Positions 25,812-33,840 of a DNA stretch of 41,124 bases are shown piece after piece. The notes under the pieces were generated by a model that had not been told where the DNA came from, ran no database searches, and was given only the letters and a program-made list of their open reading frames with translations. Every line of letters begins with the position of its first letter. Position 1 is the first letter of the stretch. A program made the position numbers and the translations under genes. Source of the DNA: a virus; the IMG/VR virus record IMGVR_UViG_3300032893_000131, positions 1 through 41,124 of that record; one strand, given 5' to 3'.

Positions 25812-27990
25812 TACCTGCTCCTACTGGTTGCTGTTGTGACTGAACTGCCTGTAATAATGCCAAATTCTTCTCATGTTCATGCTGTAAGGCCTGTTGCTGT
25901 AGTGCCAGATTAGCCCTATGACGTTCTTGAATAACCGCATGTTCATGTGCGATACCTTCAGTGTTACTATCTTCCTGCTGTTGAAGCATCATACCGTGCA
26001 TATCCGGCTGAATACCGAATTTCTGCTTTACTTGAGCCTGTTCTAATGGTGTTAAGTCCAACATATTCATTTTCACAGGCGGAGGTGGAGGCGGTTGTTG
26101 TTTAGGTTGGGGGAATGTGACCAATTCCTGCCAATTTGGTATATTAAGCTCCTGATATACACATTTTAAAGCATTAGCTACGTTCATAGGAGTGATTACA
26201 CCCATCTGTGCTAAAAGAGGGTTTTCCATTTGTTGAAGAATAGCTTGTGATTTCTGCAATCTGACCTGTGGATTGGTATTTTGGTCGTTTCCTCTAACAG
26301 TAATCTTATATTTTCCTTTAACTTCCTCCCTGGTAAGCCTAATTTTCTCCCAACCATCCTTACCAAAATAAGAAAATTCTTCTTCATCATTCCCATATTG
26401 ACACCATAAGTCCCAAATCCAGTTAAATAAGTCCTCAATTTGTCCTTTATATAAATCCGCATCAAGAGAAAATGTCATTTGAGACTGTTGCACCTGCTGA
26501 TCTACTTCTCCCAATGTCCTCGGTTGGCGTTTATTTATCATTGATTGTAGAGTAAAATCAACTTGACCAGTTAATTCCTCTACTTTACTCTCTAATATCA
26601 TCTGTTCGTCTTTATAAGAGAACTCAGCCTGGGCATTTGTATTATTCATTGGCTGCATAACGTCTTCTAATGGTGTCATTCCATTAACTGGTATACCTTG
26701 ACCAAAAATAAATTGCACAGTTTTATTATTTATCAGGCCCGCACGATATAAAAACATTGGAGAGTTTCGGATTGTCTGAGAATCAATTTTTTGCATATGC
26801 TGAATATCAATTTCTTTCACAATATCCTCAATCATCTCAGGAATTCCACGATGAGAGAACCATCTATCGTCACAAAGTTCATAAAATAGCTTAATAAAAG
26901 GCCATTTTTGGTTAAAAAATGGTAATGTTGACTTCCTTAAAATCTTCAAAAAATCAGGTGCTAAAGTAACCACACACTTCTCTTTCGCACCATCATTGTT
27001 AATATCGTACCAGCAATAAGCTTCCCAAATCATCACTAACTCATCTGGAGTCTGTAAACGCATAATTCCTTCACGAAAATCCTTAACAATTTGGATATTT
27101 CGCTGATTCAGATTCACTTGCTTCATAGAATTTATCTCAGCCACACCTTTAATATCCCATCCCTTTAATTCAGCATTCTTTTTAACGGTATCTAAAGGCA
27201 TAAAGAACTCATGTATAATCCACTGGCAACCTTGAGGATCATATCCAGAGTCCGTACCTACATAAATACGCTCATCCATACAGGTATCTGCGTCTGGATG
27301 GTTCTTAGTAACTTCCTGCAAATCAACACTTATAGAAGTTTCTCCTGAGTGTATCTTCTCTGCTGCATCACGTAGGGTAGACATATTCACATTCTTTACA
27401 TTATCACTCATATCTGCTTGGAAATATGACACCAACATCTGCGCCAAGTCTTCCGTAGATGTATTGCTTGAATGAATCTTTTCAACGTCACTAATAGACA
27501 GATCGTCCAACGAAGCGGTCTCAGCACGAGTCACCTCCTCATAAGCCCAATATGGTTTCATCAGACACCAACCCTTTTCTAAGGATTGGTCTATAGTAAT
27601 AATAATTTTTTCTTTCAAATTTGTAATATCACAAATCAAATGATCGAGGAACTTTTCAATCTTCATAGCATTATCAAAAGTTCCTGAAGGGGTAGGAATT
27701 ACTTGTACGACGGGACGAATTCCGAAGATAATATTGACAAGAGATGCCTTTAACTTGCGGATTTTTGTCTCGATTGTCGGCATACGGATATTGGCGCAAC
27801 CGACAAATGGAAAGTTCTTTGTTTTCTTGATGCGATAACGCATCTTAGTCCATTTAAGTTGATTAATTTCCCAAGTAGCAGTAAGCCCCCGTGAGGAGTC
27901 CCTCCATTTTCTTATCGTATCAAGAAGAGTTCTATTAGGGTCTACCTGTTGTTCGGGGGCTTCTATTTTAGTTTTTTTAGGTCTTGCCAT
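25801..27990 (-). CDS. Portal protein, 729 aa
   Basis: Large portal of the P22-like size class (P22 gp1 is about 725 aa). N-terminal helical region with RNTIRKWRD-like and NFPFVGCANIRMPTIETKIR, a central stem/wing region (WPFIKLFYELCDDRWFSHRG, IPEMIEDIVKEIDIQHMQKI), and a C-terminal Gln/Pro-rich barrel-like extension (PKQQPPPPPPVKMN.., LALQQQALQHEHEKNLALL). The dodecameric ring at the capsid vertex works with TerL. The ATG overlaps the terminase stop (TAATG) and has GGTGG upstream. Confidence 0.85.
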   Translation of the reverse strand: MARPKKTKIEAPEQQVDPNRTLLDTIRKWRDSSRGLTATWEINQLKWTKMRYRIKKTKNFPFVGCANIRMPTIETKIRKLKASLVNIIFGIRPVVQVIPTPSGTFDNAMKIEKFLDHLICDITNLKEKIIITIDQSLEKGWCLMKPYWAYEEVTRAETASLDDLSISDVEKIHSSNTSTEDLAQMLVSYFQADMSDNVKNVNMSTLRDAAEKIHSGETSISVDLQEVTKNHPDADTCMDERIYVGTDSGYDPQGCQWIIHEFFMPLDTVKKNAELKGWDIKGVAEINSMKQVNLNQRNIQIVKDFREGIMRLQTPDELVMIWEAYCWYDINNDGAKEKCVVTLAPDFLKILRKSTLPFFNQKWPFIKLFYELCDDRWFSHRGIPEMIEDIVKEIDIQHMQKIDSQTIRNSPMFLYRAGLINNKTVQFIFGQGIPVNGMTPLEDVMQPMNNTNAQAEFSYKDEQMILESKVEELTGQVDFTLQSMINKRQPRTLGEVDQQVQQSQMTFSLDADLYKGQIEDLFNWIWDLWCQYGNDEEEFSYFGKDGWEKIRLTREEVKGKYKITVRGNDQNTNPQVRLQKSQAILQQMENPLLAQMGVITPMNVANALKCVYQELNIPNWQELVTFPQPKQQPPPPPPVKMNMLDLTPLEQAQVKQKFGIQPDMHGMMLQQQEDSNTEGIAHEHAVIQERHRANLALQQQALQHEHEKNLALLQAVQSQQQPVGAGNEQ

Positions 27991-29489
27991 TATCCACCTA
28001 TCGTAATATCAACCGGAGCCTCATATTCCCTACCTGATGATGATCCATACCCGTAATCATTAGATATAGCCATTTGCATCTCAACATTATTACCATTCGA
28101 ATCCGTAGTAGCTGTACCATAGAATGGCATAATCAAATTCTCGGCGTATGTCATGCAGTCTACCAAATCATCATGCCTCGATACGCCAATGCTCATAAGT
28201 TCGTCACGGGCTTCCAACATGTCAGCACCGATATAGTATTTCCCCTGCTCAAACAAAGGCTGTAAAGCCGCAATCACACGAGCCGTCTTATTCCTAATGC
28301 TTATGCCTGTAGATGATTGAACAAACGCATTTTTCAACTCCATGACAGGCGGGTATAATTTCCGTTCAGTACACTTACGCAAGAATGAATCAAAAAATCC
28401 TTTCTCAACTCCTGAATTCGGAATTCCCAATGCTGTTACTTCTCCTCGATGGGATAACCACATATTAATCACAGCATCTTGAAAATCACCAATCTTAGAA
28501 TGAGTCCTTATGTAATGTGCTAAGAACCTATTTCCGAACTGATCGCATAATATCAAACACGCCGTCTTAAAATCCGCTGTATCGTCCTCGCTATACGCAG
28601 GGTCTACGGCAATCACCGCATTATAATTCTTAGGCAACTGAGTCCATGTTCGTATCTGAGTTTCTTTGATTGGGGCCGTCTCATCACTAATAGGTGAGTT
28701 CATAAATTCACTACTAAACGCAAAACTCCCAATCTCCCGTTTACGAGCCTGCAATCTATCGTGACTCCACAATAAAGGCCACAACTCATGTCCTGCTTCC
28801 TGAACACCATCCTGATACGCCATATACTTCTTCTTTGTCCATCCATTATCCATCGCCAGTAAATCCGCTAATACTGATAGCGGATGTATGATTGTGCCAA
28901 CAATAATAAACTGTCCTTCAGGGACGAGAGTGTTCAGGCAAGCTTTAAACAACCATTCCTTCAGTTGTTTCCGCTGTTCTTCGCTCCTCACACTATCATC
29001 CGTCTCTAAGTCATCGCAGATAATGACATCAGGGCGAAAACCACGAATTTGGCCGCCAGCACCACGAGCCCTAATATTAACCCCATTACGAAGAATGATA
29101 TGATTCTCTGACCATTTATCACTGACTTGTTCTCCAAAGTATTCCCTCACTCTCGGATTATTACACAGTTCAAATTTTATTTTACGAAGCCAGTCTACAG
29201 CCAATGTTTCGGAAGCGGATATAATTACAATATCCGTCGCACCTTTCCATAGGGCCAGCCATATAGGATAGATGACACTGACCATTGTAGACTTAGCGAA
29301 ACCACGAGGGGATGCTAATACGATCCTTTTGCCATTAGGAAGCATCTTATAAACTTCTAAATGGAAATCCGGCGAGTCACTTAAGAGCAGAGGCTTAAGG
29401 AAGTACTCCGCAAATTTATATATGCTCTCTTGCGTATCAGCGACAGTTTGCGCTATTATCTCACGTTCTTCGTCGGTATATTGTTTCAT
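27990..29489 (-). CDS. terL: Terminase large subunit, 499 aa
   Basis: Packaging motor. ATPase: Walker A variant LASPRGFAKST (about 58-68), Walker B VIICDDLE (155-162), coupling motif FIIVGTIIHP (about 194-203). Nuclease: AVIAVDPAYSEDDTADF with D296, GIPNSGVEKGFF, and RHDDLVDCMTYAEN (about 438-451) with the C-terminal metal-binding Asp. Typical full length. The ATG overlaps the stop of the 60-aa ORF (ATGA). Confidence 0.95.
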   Translation of the reverse strand: MKQYTDEEREIIAQTVADTQESIYKFAEYFLKPLLLSDSPDFHLEVYKMLPNGKRIVLASPRGFAKSTMVSVIYPIWLALWKGATDIVIISASETLAVDWLRKIKFELCNNPRVREYFGEQVSDKWSENHIILRNGVNIRARGAGGQIRGFRPDVIICDDLETDDSVRSEEQRKQLKEWLFKACLNTLVPEGQFIIVGTIIHPLSVLADLLAMDNGWTKKKYMAYQDGVQEAGHELWPLLWSHDRLQARKREIGSFAFSSEFMNSPISDETAPIKETQIRTWTQLPKNYNAVIAVDPAYSEDDTADFKTACLILCDQFGNRFLAHYIRTHSKIGDFQDAVINMWLSHRGEVTALGIPNSGVEKGFFDSFLRKCTERKLYPPVMELKNAFVQSSTGISIRNKTARVIAALQPLFEQGKYYIGADMLEARDELMSIGVSRHDDLVDCMTYAENLIMPFYGTATTDSNGNNVEMQMAISNDYGYGSSSGREYEAPVDITIGG

Positions 29490-29668
29490 ATCGAACAGTC
29501 CATTAATCTCTTCGGGAATATCATCTCATCACTAATAGGGGTTATATAGCATGAGAACTCATGTATAATATTAAACTCCCTCTCAGTAATCTTGCTCAAA
29601 GGAAACTTAGCGTTATATTCACGGATAAATTTAGCGACTGCGAAATTAAGTGTGTCTTTTTGGCTCAT
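29486..29668 (-). CDS. Small protein upstream of terL, 60 aa
   Basis: Helical, mildly basic (MSQKDTLNFAVAKFIREYNA..), coupled by ATGA junctions to the tiny ORF before it and to terL after it. Unknown; possibly packaging-related by position. Confidence 0.6.
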   Translation of the reverse strand: MSQKDTLNFAVAKFIREYNAKFPLSKITEREFNIIHEFSCYITPISDEMIFPKRLMDCSI

Positions 29669-29784
29669 AATTCATCTACCTCTATGAACACTGGGTCATA
29701 ACAACTCAATGCAGAGAAGCAACTTGGGTCAATCAACATTCCCAAATACCTTCCCACTCCAGGCCAGTGCGGTGACTTTTTCAT
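29665..29784 (-). CDS. Tiny ORF, 39 aa
   Basis: Starts MKKSPHWPGVGRYLGMLIDP and ends in FIEVDEL with an ATGA junction to the next gene; its own ATG overlaps the stop of the ORF upstream. The ribosome binding site is weak. The sequence reads like a real short protein, but no homology is known to me. Confidence 0.4.
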   Translation of the reverse strand: MKKSPHWPGVGRYLGMLIDPSCFSALSCYDPVFIEVDEL

Positions 29785-29909
29785 ACCAGGCTACCTGTCG
29801 GCAGTTTCCTAACGTGCATTCTCAAGCAAGCCTTCTCAGTGCATATCTTCCTGCACATCTGGTGAACTCTCTTCCTGTGTTCCCTAACTCTCTTCATCAC
29901 TGATCGCAT
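29781..29909 (-). CDS. Tiny basic ORF, 42 aa, doubtful
   Basis: Very Arg/Lys/His/Cys-rich (MKRVREHRKRVHQMCRKICT), no ribosome binding site, but its stop overlaps the start of the next tiny ORF. Could be a genuine small nucleic-acid-binding protein or part of a decayed gene. Confidence 0.25.
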   Translation of the reverse strand: MRSVMKRVREHRKRVHQMCRKICTEKACLRMHVRKLPTGSLV

Positions 29910-29917
29910 GAACGGAC

Positions 29918-30040
29918 TTAACATAGCAATCCCAACATTCTATTTGTCCTTGCAAACTCACCTTTAATATTCGATAGAATAATAAAATCCTCATCATCAA
30001 CTATGGAAATCTTATTGCGTGTTAATTTAATGAACCTCAT
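29918..30040 (-). pseudogene. Possible truncated HNH/AP2-type fragment, 40 aa
   Basis: The ATG overlaps the stop of the upstream gene (ATGA). The start MRFIKLTRNKISIVDDEDF resembles the opening of AP2/HNH homing endonucleases ('IKLT.GK..IVDDEDF'), but the frame stops after 40 codons. A second frame overlapping it (29884-29997) encodes a segment with GQIECWDCYVKSVHAISDEE, a possible CxxC site. A frameshifted relic or two overlapping micro-genes are both possible. Confidence 0.4.
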
Positions 30041-30429
30041 CCCCTCATCCCCCTCAATCTTTTTGCATCCTCAATTATTCCTGGATCATTCACTATCGCT
30101 ATTTGCTGTATCGTACTCTTGTCCTTAATATGCTTTGCCAATTCCAATATCAACGTCGATGCCATTATCCGGCTACGGTTATCCGCACCCAGTACAAACA
30201 CATCCCCATCCCTATCCTTCGCCATAATATCAGCGTACAACGCAATCTTATTCAGGCCCTTATAGATCGCAAGTAAATCAATCCCCGCTTTTTCGATATA
30301 CTCAAGGGGACTGTCCGACGCTAATATCTTACTTACTGTTTTGTTTAATTTCCCTATCGTCGCTGGTTGACCTGGCTGCGACTCTGTGTTGGCGGGCGCT
30401 ACCGATGTATTGTCCGTAGGAGTATCCAT
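30037..30429 (-). CDS. Terminase small subunit candidate, 130 aa
   Basis: N-terminal 35 residues are Pro/Thr/Gln-rich and disordered; the rest is helical (IGKLNKTVSKILASDSPLEY.., LNKIALYADIMAKDRDGDVF) ending in DAKRLRGMRG. Position upstream of terL, size and helical make-up fit a small terminase, but I see no clear helix-turn-helix. Start overlaps the HNH stop (TAATG). Confidence 0.5.
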   Translation of the reverse strand: MDTPTDNTSVAPANTESQPGQPATIGKLNKTVSKILASDSPLEYIEKAGIDLLAIYKGLNKIALYADIMAKDRDGDVFVLGADNRSRIMASTLILELAKHIKDKSTIQQIAIVNDPGIIEDAKRLRGMRG

Positions 30430-30710
30430 TAAGCTCCAAGTAATGATTCAGAAAGTAATTCTACTTCTTCTGGTAATACTGGGCAAACTTCAATGCCTCT
30501 TTCGGCATACCAATGATCACCAATATTCTTATACAATCTTAAATTTTCTATTCTGTTGTCACTTCTATTTTTGTTTATATGATGTACTTGCTCCTGTGAT
30601 TCCAACCGTCTTCCAAGCTTCATTTCCATCATTAATCTATGCTCTAAAATAAAACCAGATTTATTTGAGCACTTAATTCTTATATAGCCATGTTGGTCTT
30701 TGTATCTCAT
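30429..30710 (-). CDS. HNH endonuclease, 93 aa
   Basis: HNH_3-type: HGYIRIKC, GFILEHRLMMEMKLGRRL, then EQVHHINKNRSDNRIENLRL with the catalytic HH pair (43-44) and the trailing Asn/Asp residues. The frame is open to a TTG at 30740, but the ATG at 30710 gives the normal start of this family. It could be a homing endonuclease or, since it lies close to the terminase genes, an HNH partner of the packaging terminase as known in some cos phages. Confidence 0.8.
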   Translation of the reverse strand: MRYKDQHGYIRIKCSNKSGFILEHRLMMEMKLGRRLESQEQVHHINKNRSDNRIENLRLYKNIGDHWYAERGIEVCPVLPEEVELLSESLLGA

Positions 30711-30765
30711 TCCATCTAAAGTGTCTTGTCTTTTTTTCAATTTGTCAATTATTTTCTTAAATTAT

Positions 30766-30794
30766 TTTACATCACCCCTATTTTATTATACTAT
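30766..30794 (+). promoter_or_regulatory. Candidate divergent promoter
   Basis: Plus strand: TTTACA, then TATACT after 15 nt or TACTAT after 17 nt. The -10 area TATTATACTATA is nearly palindromic, so the minus strand reads TATAAT as well and could start the late operon, although no good minus-strand -35 is seen. The plus-strand transcript would start very close to the GTG at 30801, giving an almost leaderless mRNA. Confidence 0.35.
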
Positions 30795-30800
30795 ACAACC

Positions 30801-31652
30801 GTGTCTCAATCACTATTCTCTTTCACAATCATTCTGTTTAATATCATCCTCTACTGGCGTACACTCTCATATGGATATGTAGTTGATGACCTTGATTGGG
30901 TTGCTAAGGTCGGACGGTTCATACGCATCAAGCCCCAACACTTCTTCCAATCCCGTCTATATGGCCCTGGTACATTTCTTGGCTTCCCACCGCTCGCAAC
31001 TCCCAGAGCCGATCACATCATCACACTCTGCTTACACATCATCACCTGCCTGCTTATCTCATACGTATTTTCTCCACTGACCGCCATCATCTTCTCCTGC
31101 CACCCCTGCGCCCACCAGACCTCCATATGGCTCACAGGCCGTAGGTATTCCGTCCTTAACATCATCTTCCTCACAATCTTATTCACTCACACATATTTCC
31201 TATTCATTCCACTCTTCATCATTCTTACCCATCACTTCCGAGGTCTATACCTAAAACGGCGCCATCTTCCACAAGCACCGTACACATTCCTCAATATCCT
31301 ACGCACCATATACCACTCCACTATCAAGCTCTCAGGCTTAGGCGGTACTCATCCATTTACACCATACCTATTCTCATACCAATACTCTGAACACCCACAC
31401 ACCACATGCTCTTTTATTCCTTGTACCCAGCCTGGCGCCGAAAGGTATCTGTCCATACCACTGATCTACACCTGCTTCCTCTTATCACACATTCCTTTCA
31501 TACTACCAATCCTCATCTGCCACACCTATTATCTCATGCCCATGTATTCATCCATTCAGAGTTTCTACGATTATCACAAGCTTCATAATCCATGCTCTAC
31601 AAAACTTCCTCTTCTTAGACGATTGTATCCACAGATTGTTAGCACTCTGTAA
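30801..31652 (+). CDS. TMTC/PMT-like membrane glycosyltransferase, about 283 aa
   Basis: Polytopic membrane protein. After the first helix comes SYGYVVDDLDW, the acidic motif of the first periplasmic loop in TMTC/PMT-type (GT-C) transferases; later HIITLCLHIITCLLISYVF and FSCHPCAHQTSIWLTGRRYS match the 'HP..TQ..W.SGR.Y' loop of TMTC-like proteins. About eight helices; shorter than usual and without TPRs. The frame opens at 30726 (TTG); I prefer the GTG at 30801, without a ribosome binding site. Codons are strongly C-ending (ATC, CTC, CAC), unlike all neighbours, suggesting recent acquisition. Likely transfers sugar from a lipid donor at the host membrane. Confidence 0.6.
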   Translation: MSQSLFSFTIILFNIILYWRTLSYGYVVDDLDWVAKVGRFIRIKPQHFFQSRLYGPGTFLGFPPLATPRADHIITLCLHIITCLLISYVFSPLTAIIFSCHPCAHQTSIWLTGRRYSVLNIIFLTILFTHTYFLFIPLFIILTHHFRGLYLKRRHLPQAPYTFLNILRTIYHSTIKLSGLGGTHPFTPYLFSYQYSEHPHTTCSFIPCTQPGAERYLSIPLIYTCFLLSHIPFILPILICHTYYLMPMYSSIQSFYDYHKLHNPCSTKLPLLRRLYPQIVSTL

Positions 31653-31721
31653 TTTAAACTGCTAATGTATTCAAACTCAAAATTTATTGTGGATTCGGGA
31701 GTGGTATTATAACTATAATGA

Positions 31722-31736
31722 CACCCGTCGGGGGTG
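31722..31736. repeat. Small hairpin in the gene-free region
   Basis: CACCC-GTCGG-GGGTG inverted repeat, 70 nt after the membrane-protein gene. No T run follows on either strand. The rest of 31653-31940 holds no credible gene on either strand. Confidence 0.3.
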
Positions 31737-31865
31737 GTTACGATCTGCCCAGGAAATCAAAAAGCCATCCTAAAACCATCCGTATAATTATTCAACTACA
31801 CAATAATTAGTATTATGTTAAGTACGCACACATAGATTATGAGTGGCTATGTCATGCTCTGAAAC

Positions 31866-31905
31866 GTGGTGATTCTACACCACTTTATAGGATTTTTTAG
31901 TGGTG
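31866..31905 (+). promoter_or_regulatory. Mutually exclusive hairpins, possible terminator/attenuator
   Basis: GTGGTG (31866-31871), CACCAC (31878-31883) and GTGGTG (31900-31905) allow two alternative 6-bp stems. A T-rich stretch (TTTATAGG then ATTTTTT) follows the first. It may end the transcript of the membrane-protein gene or act as a switch. Confidence 0.35.
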
Positions 31906-31944
31906 AAGTGGAGCAATATACTATGTATATATAATATGCCAAGC

Positions 31945-32163
31945 CGTCCTTAATATGTCCGTCATTTATTATCTGTCTTCCCTTATATAATAAGCTGTCC
32001 TTTATGTCCATCATGTCCTTCTTTTTTTATAATTATATATAAACATATAAATAGAGAGAGATATATAAGAAAAAAAAGATATAGCTACAATGTCAATGTC
32101 CGCCATTTTTGACGGACACAACGGACGGATTTAGAATTATGTCCTTAATGTCCGTAATGTCCG
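31945..32163. repeat. Iteron-like TGTCC repeats (origin or operator)
   Basis: TGTCC-type 9-bp units occur in phase: starts at 31996, 32005, 32014 and again at 32140, 32149, 32158 (ATGTCCTTA, ATGTCCGTA, ATGTCCGTT). Further copies begin at 31945, 31956 and 32097. CGGAC units in the opposite orientation lie at 32113 and 32122, also 9 bp apart, and TGTCCG/CGGACA at 32097-32118 form an inverted pair. Nine-bp spacing places sites almost one helix turn apart, as for replication-initiator or repressor arrays. Confidence 0.7.
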
Positions 32164-32231
32164 TTGTATTTTTATAGAGATGATGAATATTATTATTGAT
32201 ATAATAATTTAAAATAATTAAATAAATTTAC
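32164..32231. other. AT-rich tract beside the iterons
   Basis: About 68 nt almost without G or C, next to the iterons and before the early promoter; a plausible DNA-unwinding element. An 11-bp direct repeat ATGATGAATAT occurs at 32180-32190 and again at 32241-32251 inside the promoter spacer. Confidence 0.5.
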
Positions 32232-32259
32232 TTGACATTAATGATGAATATGGTATAAT
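32232..32259 (+). promoter_or_regulatory. Early promoter, sigma70-like
   Basis: Perfect TTGACA (32232-32237), 16-nt spacer, perfect TATAAT (32254-32259). It reads into the early operon; the leader contains a GGCC-AACA-GGCC inverted repeat before the first gene. The strength and nearby iterons suggest that it is the main, probably repressible, early promoter. Confidence 0.85.
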
Positions 32260-32306
32260 TAAATTGTAAATCGGATAAAGGCCAACAGGCCGGAGAGGGG
32301 AAGGAT

Positions 32307-32537
32307 ATGACGCTCACAGTAGCCACGCCAGCAAGCAATAAGATAGGCTGGGCACAGCTAAAACGAGATATTAAAGAAGCAGAAAGCGTGTATGTATATA
32401 CCAGAATGTTTGAATATTGCAAAGCTGTTAAATGGGATATTTTAGAAGCTATTAAACAATATGATGTATATGGAGAAAATGAACCGCCAAGTTATCACTG
32501 GGCTAAAGACGGATCAAAGAAACTATTTATTAACTAA
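32307..32537 (+). CDS. First early gene, hypothetical, 76 aa
   Basis: ATG with GGGGAAGG upstream. Soluble, helical, charged protein (LKRDIKEAESVYVYTRMFEY, then AVKWDILEAIKQYDVYG). No domain recognised. First ORF after the consensus promoter, so probably among the earliest products; such genes often act on host functions, which is inference. Confidence 0.75.
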   Translation: MTLTVATPASNKIGWAQLKRDIKEAESVYVYTRMFEYCKAVKWDILEAIKQYDVYGENEPPSYHWAKDGSKKLFIN

Positions 32538-32569
32538 CCACCGCCAACCGGCGCAAACAAGGAGGGAAT

Positions 32570-32917
32570 ATGACACTAATCATCCGCAAGCACTACATCC
32601 AAAACAAAGAGACGGGCAAGAAATGTAGAGTGCATTATTCACTTGATAATAGAACAGACGGGCGCAAATGTATTACTATTTACGCTAAAACTTATGATGA
32701 GGATATGAAAGGGATTATTGAATATAAAAATAATTCTGATTTGATGAGCGATTATTTTGAAAAAGATCGTGCTGTATTGTTTGAAGATCATCCTTTATAT
32801 AGTGAAGCTCGGAAGATGGTAGAAAAGATTATTTGGGACAATAAGGTTAAGTACTTTAACCGCTTATTACCTAAATACGGCGAAGCAAAGGCAAGAGAAT
32901 ACGCAGGGATTAATTAA
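32570..32917 (+). CDS. Early hypothetical protein, 115 aa
   Basis: ATG with AAGGAGG. Basic N-terminus (MTLIIRKHYIQNKETGKKCR), a beta-rich centre and a helical end (KYFNRLLPKYGEAKAREYAG). Not recognised. Part of the early operon. Confidence 0.75.
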   Translation: MTLIIRKHYIQNKETGKKCRVHYSLDNRTDGRKCITIYAKTYDEDMKGIIEYKNNSDLMSDYFEKDRAVLFEDHPLYSEARKMVEKIIWDNKVKYFNRLLPKYGEAKAREYAGIN

Positions 32918-32940
32918 CCAACCCAACGAGAGGAGCGGAT

Positions 32941-33423
32941 ATGACTTGCCACACAGACATTGAATTAAACACACCGGATCAAATAAAAGAATTTGTATTA
33001 ACTGTCAATAAACGTAAAGGCGAATTATGCGGCAACCACAAAATATCTCAATGGGTTATTGATAATTGGGATAAGATTGCAACGGAATGTTATATAGACA
33101 CTAAAGCTAAAAATCTGAGCGAATTATTAGGATTAAACATTTCAAGAGGTCAGGAAGGATGGGAAGCATTAACGGGAATTGTCTACACTACAGGACACGA
33201 GATTGATTATCGCAAAGAAAAAGCAGATGGATGGGTTAATTTTAACAATGATGATTTTAAAGAAAATGATAAGGCGGAAATTAAAAAAGATGGGCTTTTA
33301 GGTGTAAGCGTTATTAAGGGGAAGATTATCAAGGCACATGATGGGAGAATGTTTTTCCTTCCTAAAGGCAATAGATCAAGAGGTTATTATTTAACTGGAT
33401 ATGAGAAGTTAAGAAAAATTTAA
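32941..33423 (+). CDS. Early hypothetical protein, 160 aa
   Basis: Start with AGAGGAG. Soluble protein with helical N-terminal half (KISQWVIDNWDKIATECYID) and a beta-rich C-terminal part (GVSVIKGKIIKAHDGRMFFL). No catalytic motif that I recognise. Confidence 0.75.
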   Translation: MTCHTDIELNTPDQIKEFVLTVNKRKGELCGNHKISQWVIDNWDKIATECYIDTKAKNLSELLGLNISRGQEGWEALTGIVYTTGHEIDYRKEKADGWVNFNNDDFKENDKAEIKKDGLLGVSVIKGKIIKAHDGRMFFLPKGNRSRGYYLTGYEKLRKI

Positions 33424-33439
33424 CGAAAGGACTAACCCC

Positions 33440-33490
33440 ATGACAACCAAAGCAAAGACAGAGGCGAGCAAGACAGAAAGCGAGGAATAA
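33440..33490 (+). CDS. Possible 16-aa micro-ORF
   Basis: MTTKAKTEASKTESEE, preceded by GAAAGGA and ending right at the next ATG. Its end carries the ribosome binding site (GAGGAA) of the secreted protein, so it may serve as a coupling leader rather than a product. Confidence 0.3.
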   Translation: MTTKAKTEASKTESEE

Positions 33491-33838
33491 ATGAGAATTA
33501 TAATTTTATTGATATTAATGACGCAGGTTTGTTGGGCTAACATTGATTGTTCTAATAATGATCCCATTACTGTAAAAGCTACATGTAATCCAGATGGAAG
33601 CGATTGCACTAATTTGATGGTAGCTCCAATTAAATGTAGTGATGGCTATATGCCAGTACAAGACTTAGGGCATGAATGGTTCTGCACACCAACAGAACCT
33701 AAATCAATTAAGTTCCCTAAATACAAATGTGAACGTCAACCAAGCCCATGCACGGCTACTTTGGAAGGATATATTCACTGCCCAAAAGACGCTCAAATTG
33801 ATGGTGGATATATTTGTTCACCAATAGAGGAGAAATAA
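33491..33838 (+). CDS. Secreted Cys-rich early protein, 115 aa
   Basis: Signal peptide (MRIIILLILMTQVCWA), then a mature part with nine Cys in a spaced pattern (DCSNNDPITVKATC.., DCTNLMVAPIKC.., then FPKYKC, SPC, IHC and YIC). Probably a disulfide-stabilised exported protein. Being early, it may alter the host envelope, for example in exclusion or adhesion; unproven. ATG immediately follows the preceding stop. Confidence 0.75.
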   Translation: MRIIILLILMTQVCWANIDCSNNDPITVKATCNPDGSDCTNLMVAPIKCSDGYMPVQDLGHEWFCTPTEPKSIKFPKYKCERQPSPCTATLEGYIHCPKDAQIDGGYICSPIEEK

Positions 33839-33840
33839 AA

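Noticed and set aside
29709-29903. 64-aa plus-strand ORF
   Set aside because: No start signal, and it lies antisense to the tiny-ORF chain; composition does not look like a protein.
32140-32199. Short ORF through the TGTCC repeats (MSLMSVMSVVFL)
   Set aside because: The 9-bp period equals three codons, but there is no ribosome binding site and the repeats also occur inverted; better seen as binding sites.
31653-32231. tRNA or CRISPR array in the large gene-free region
   Set aside because: No cloverleaf with a T-loop, and the repeats are too short and too closely spaced for CRISPR.
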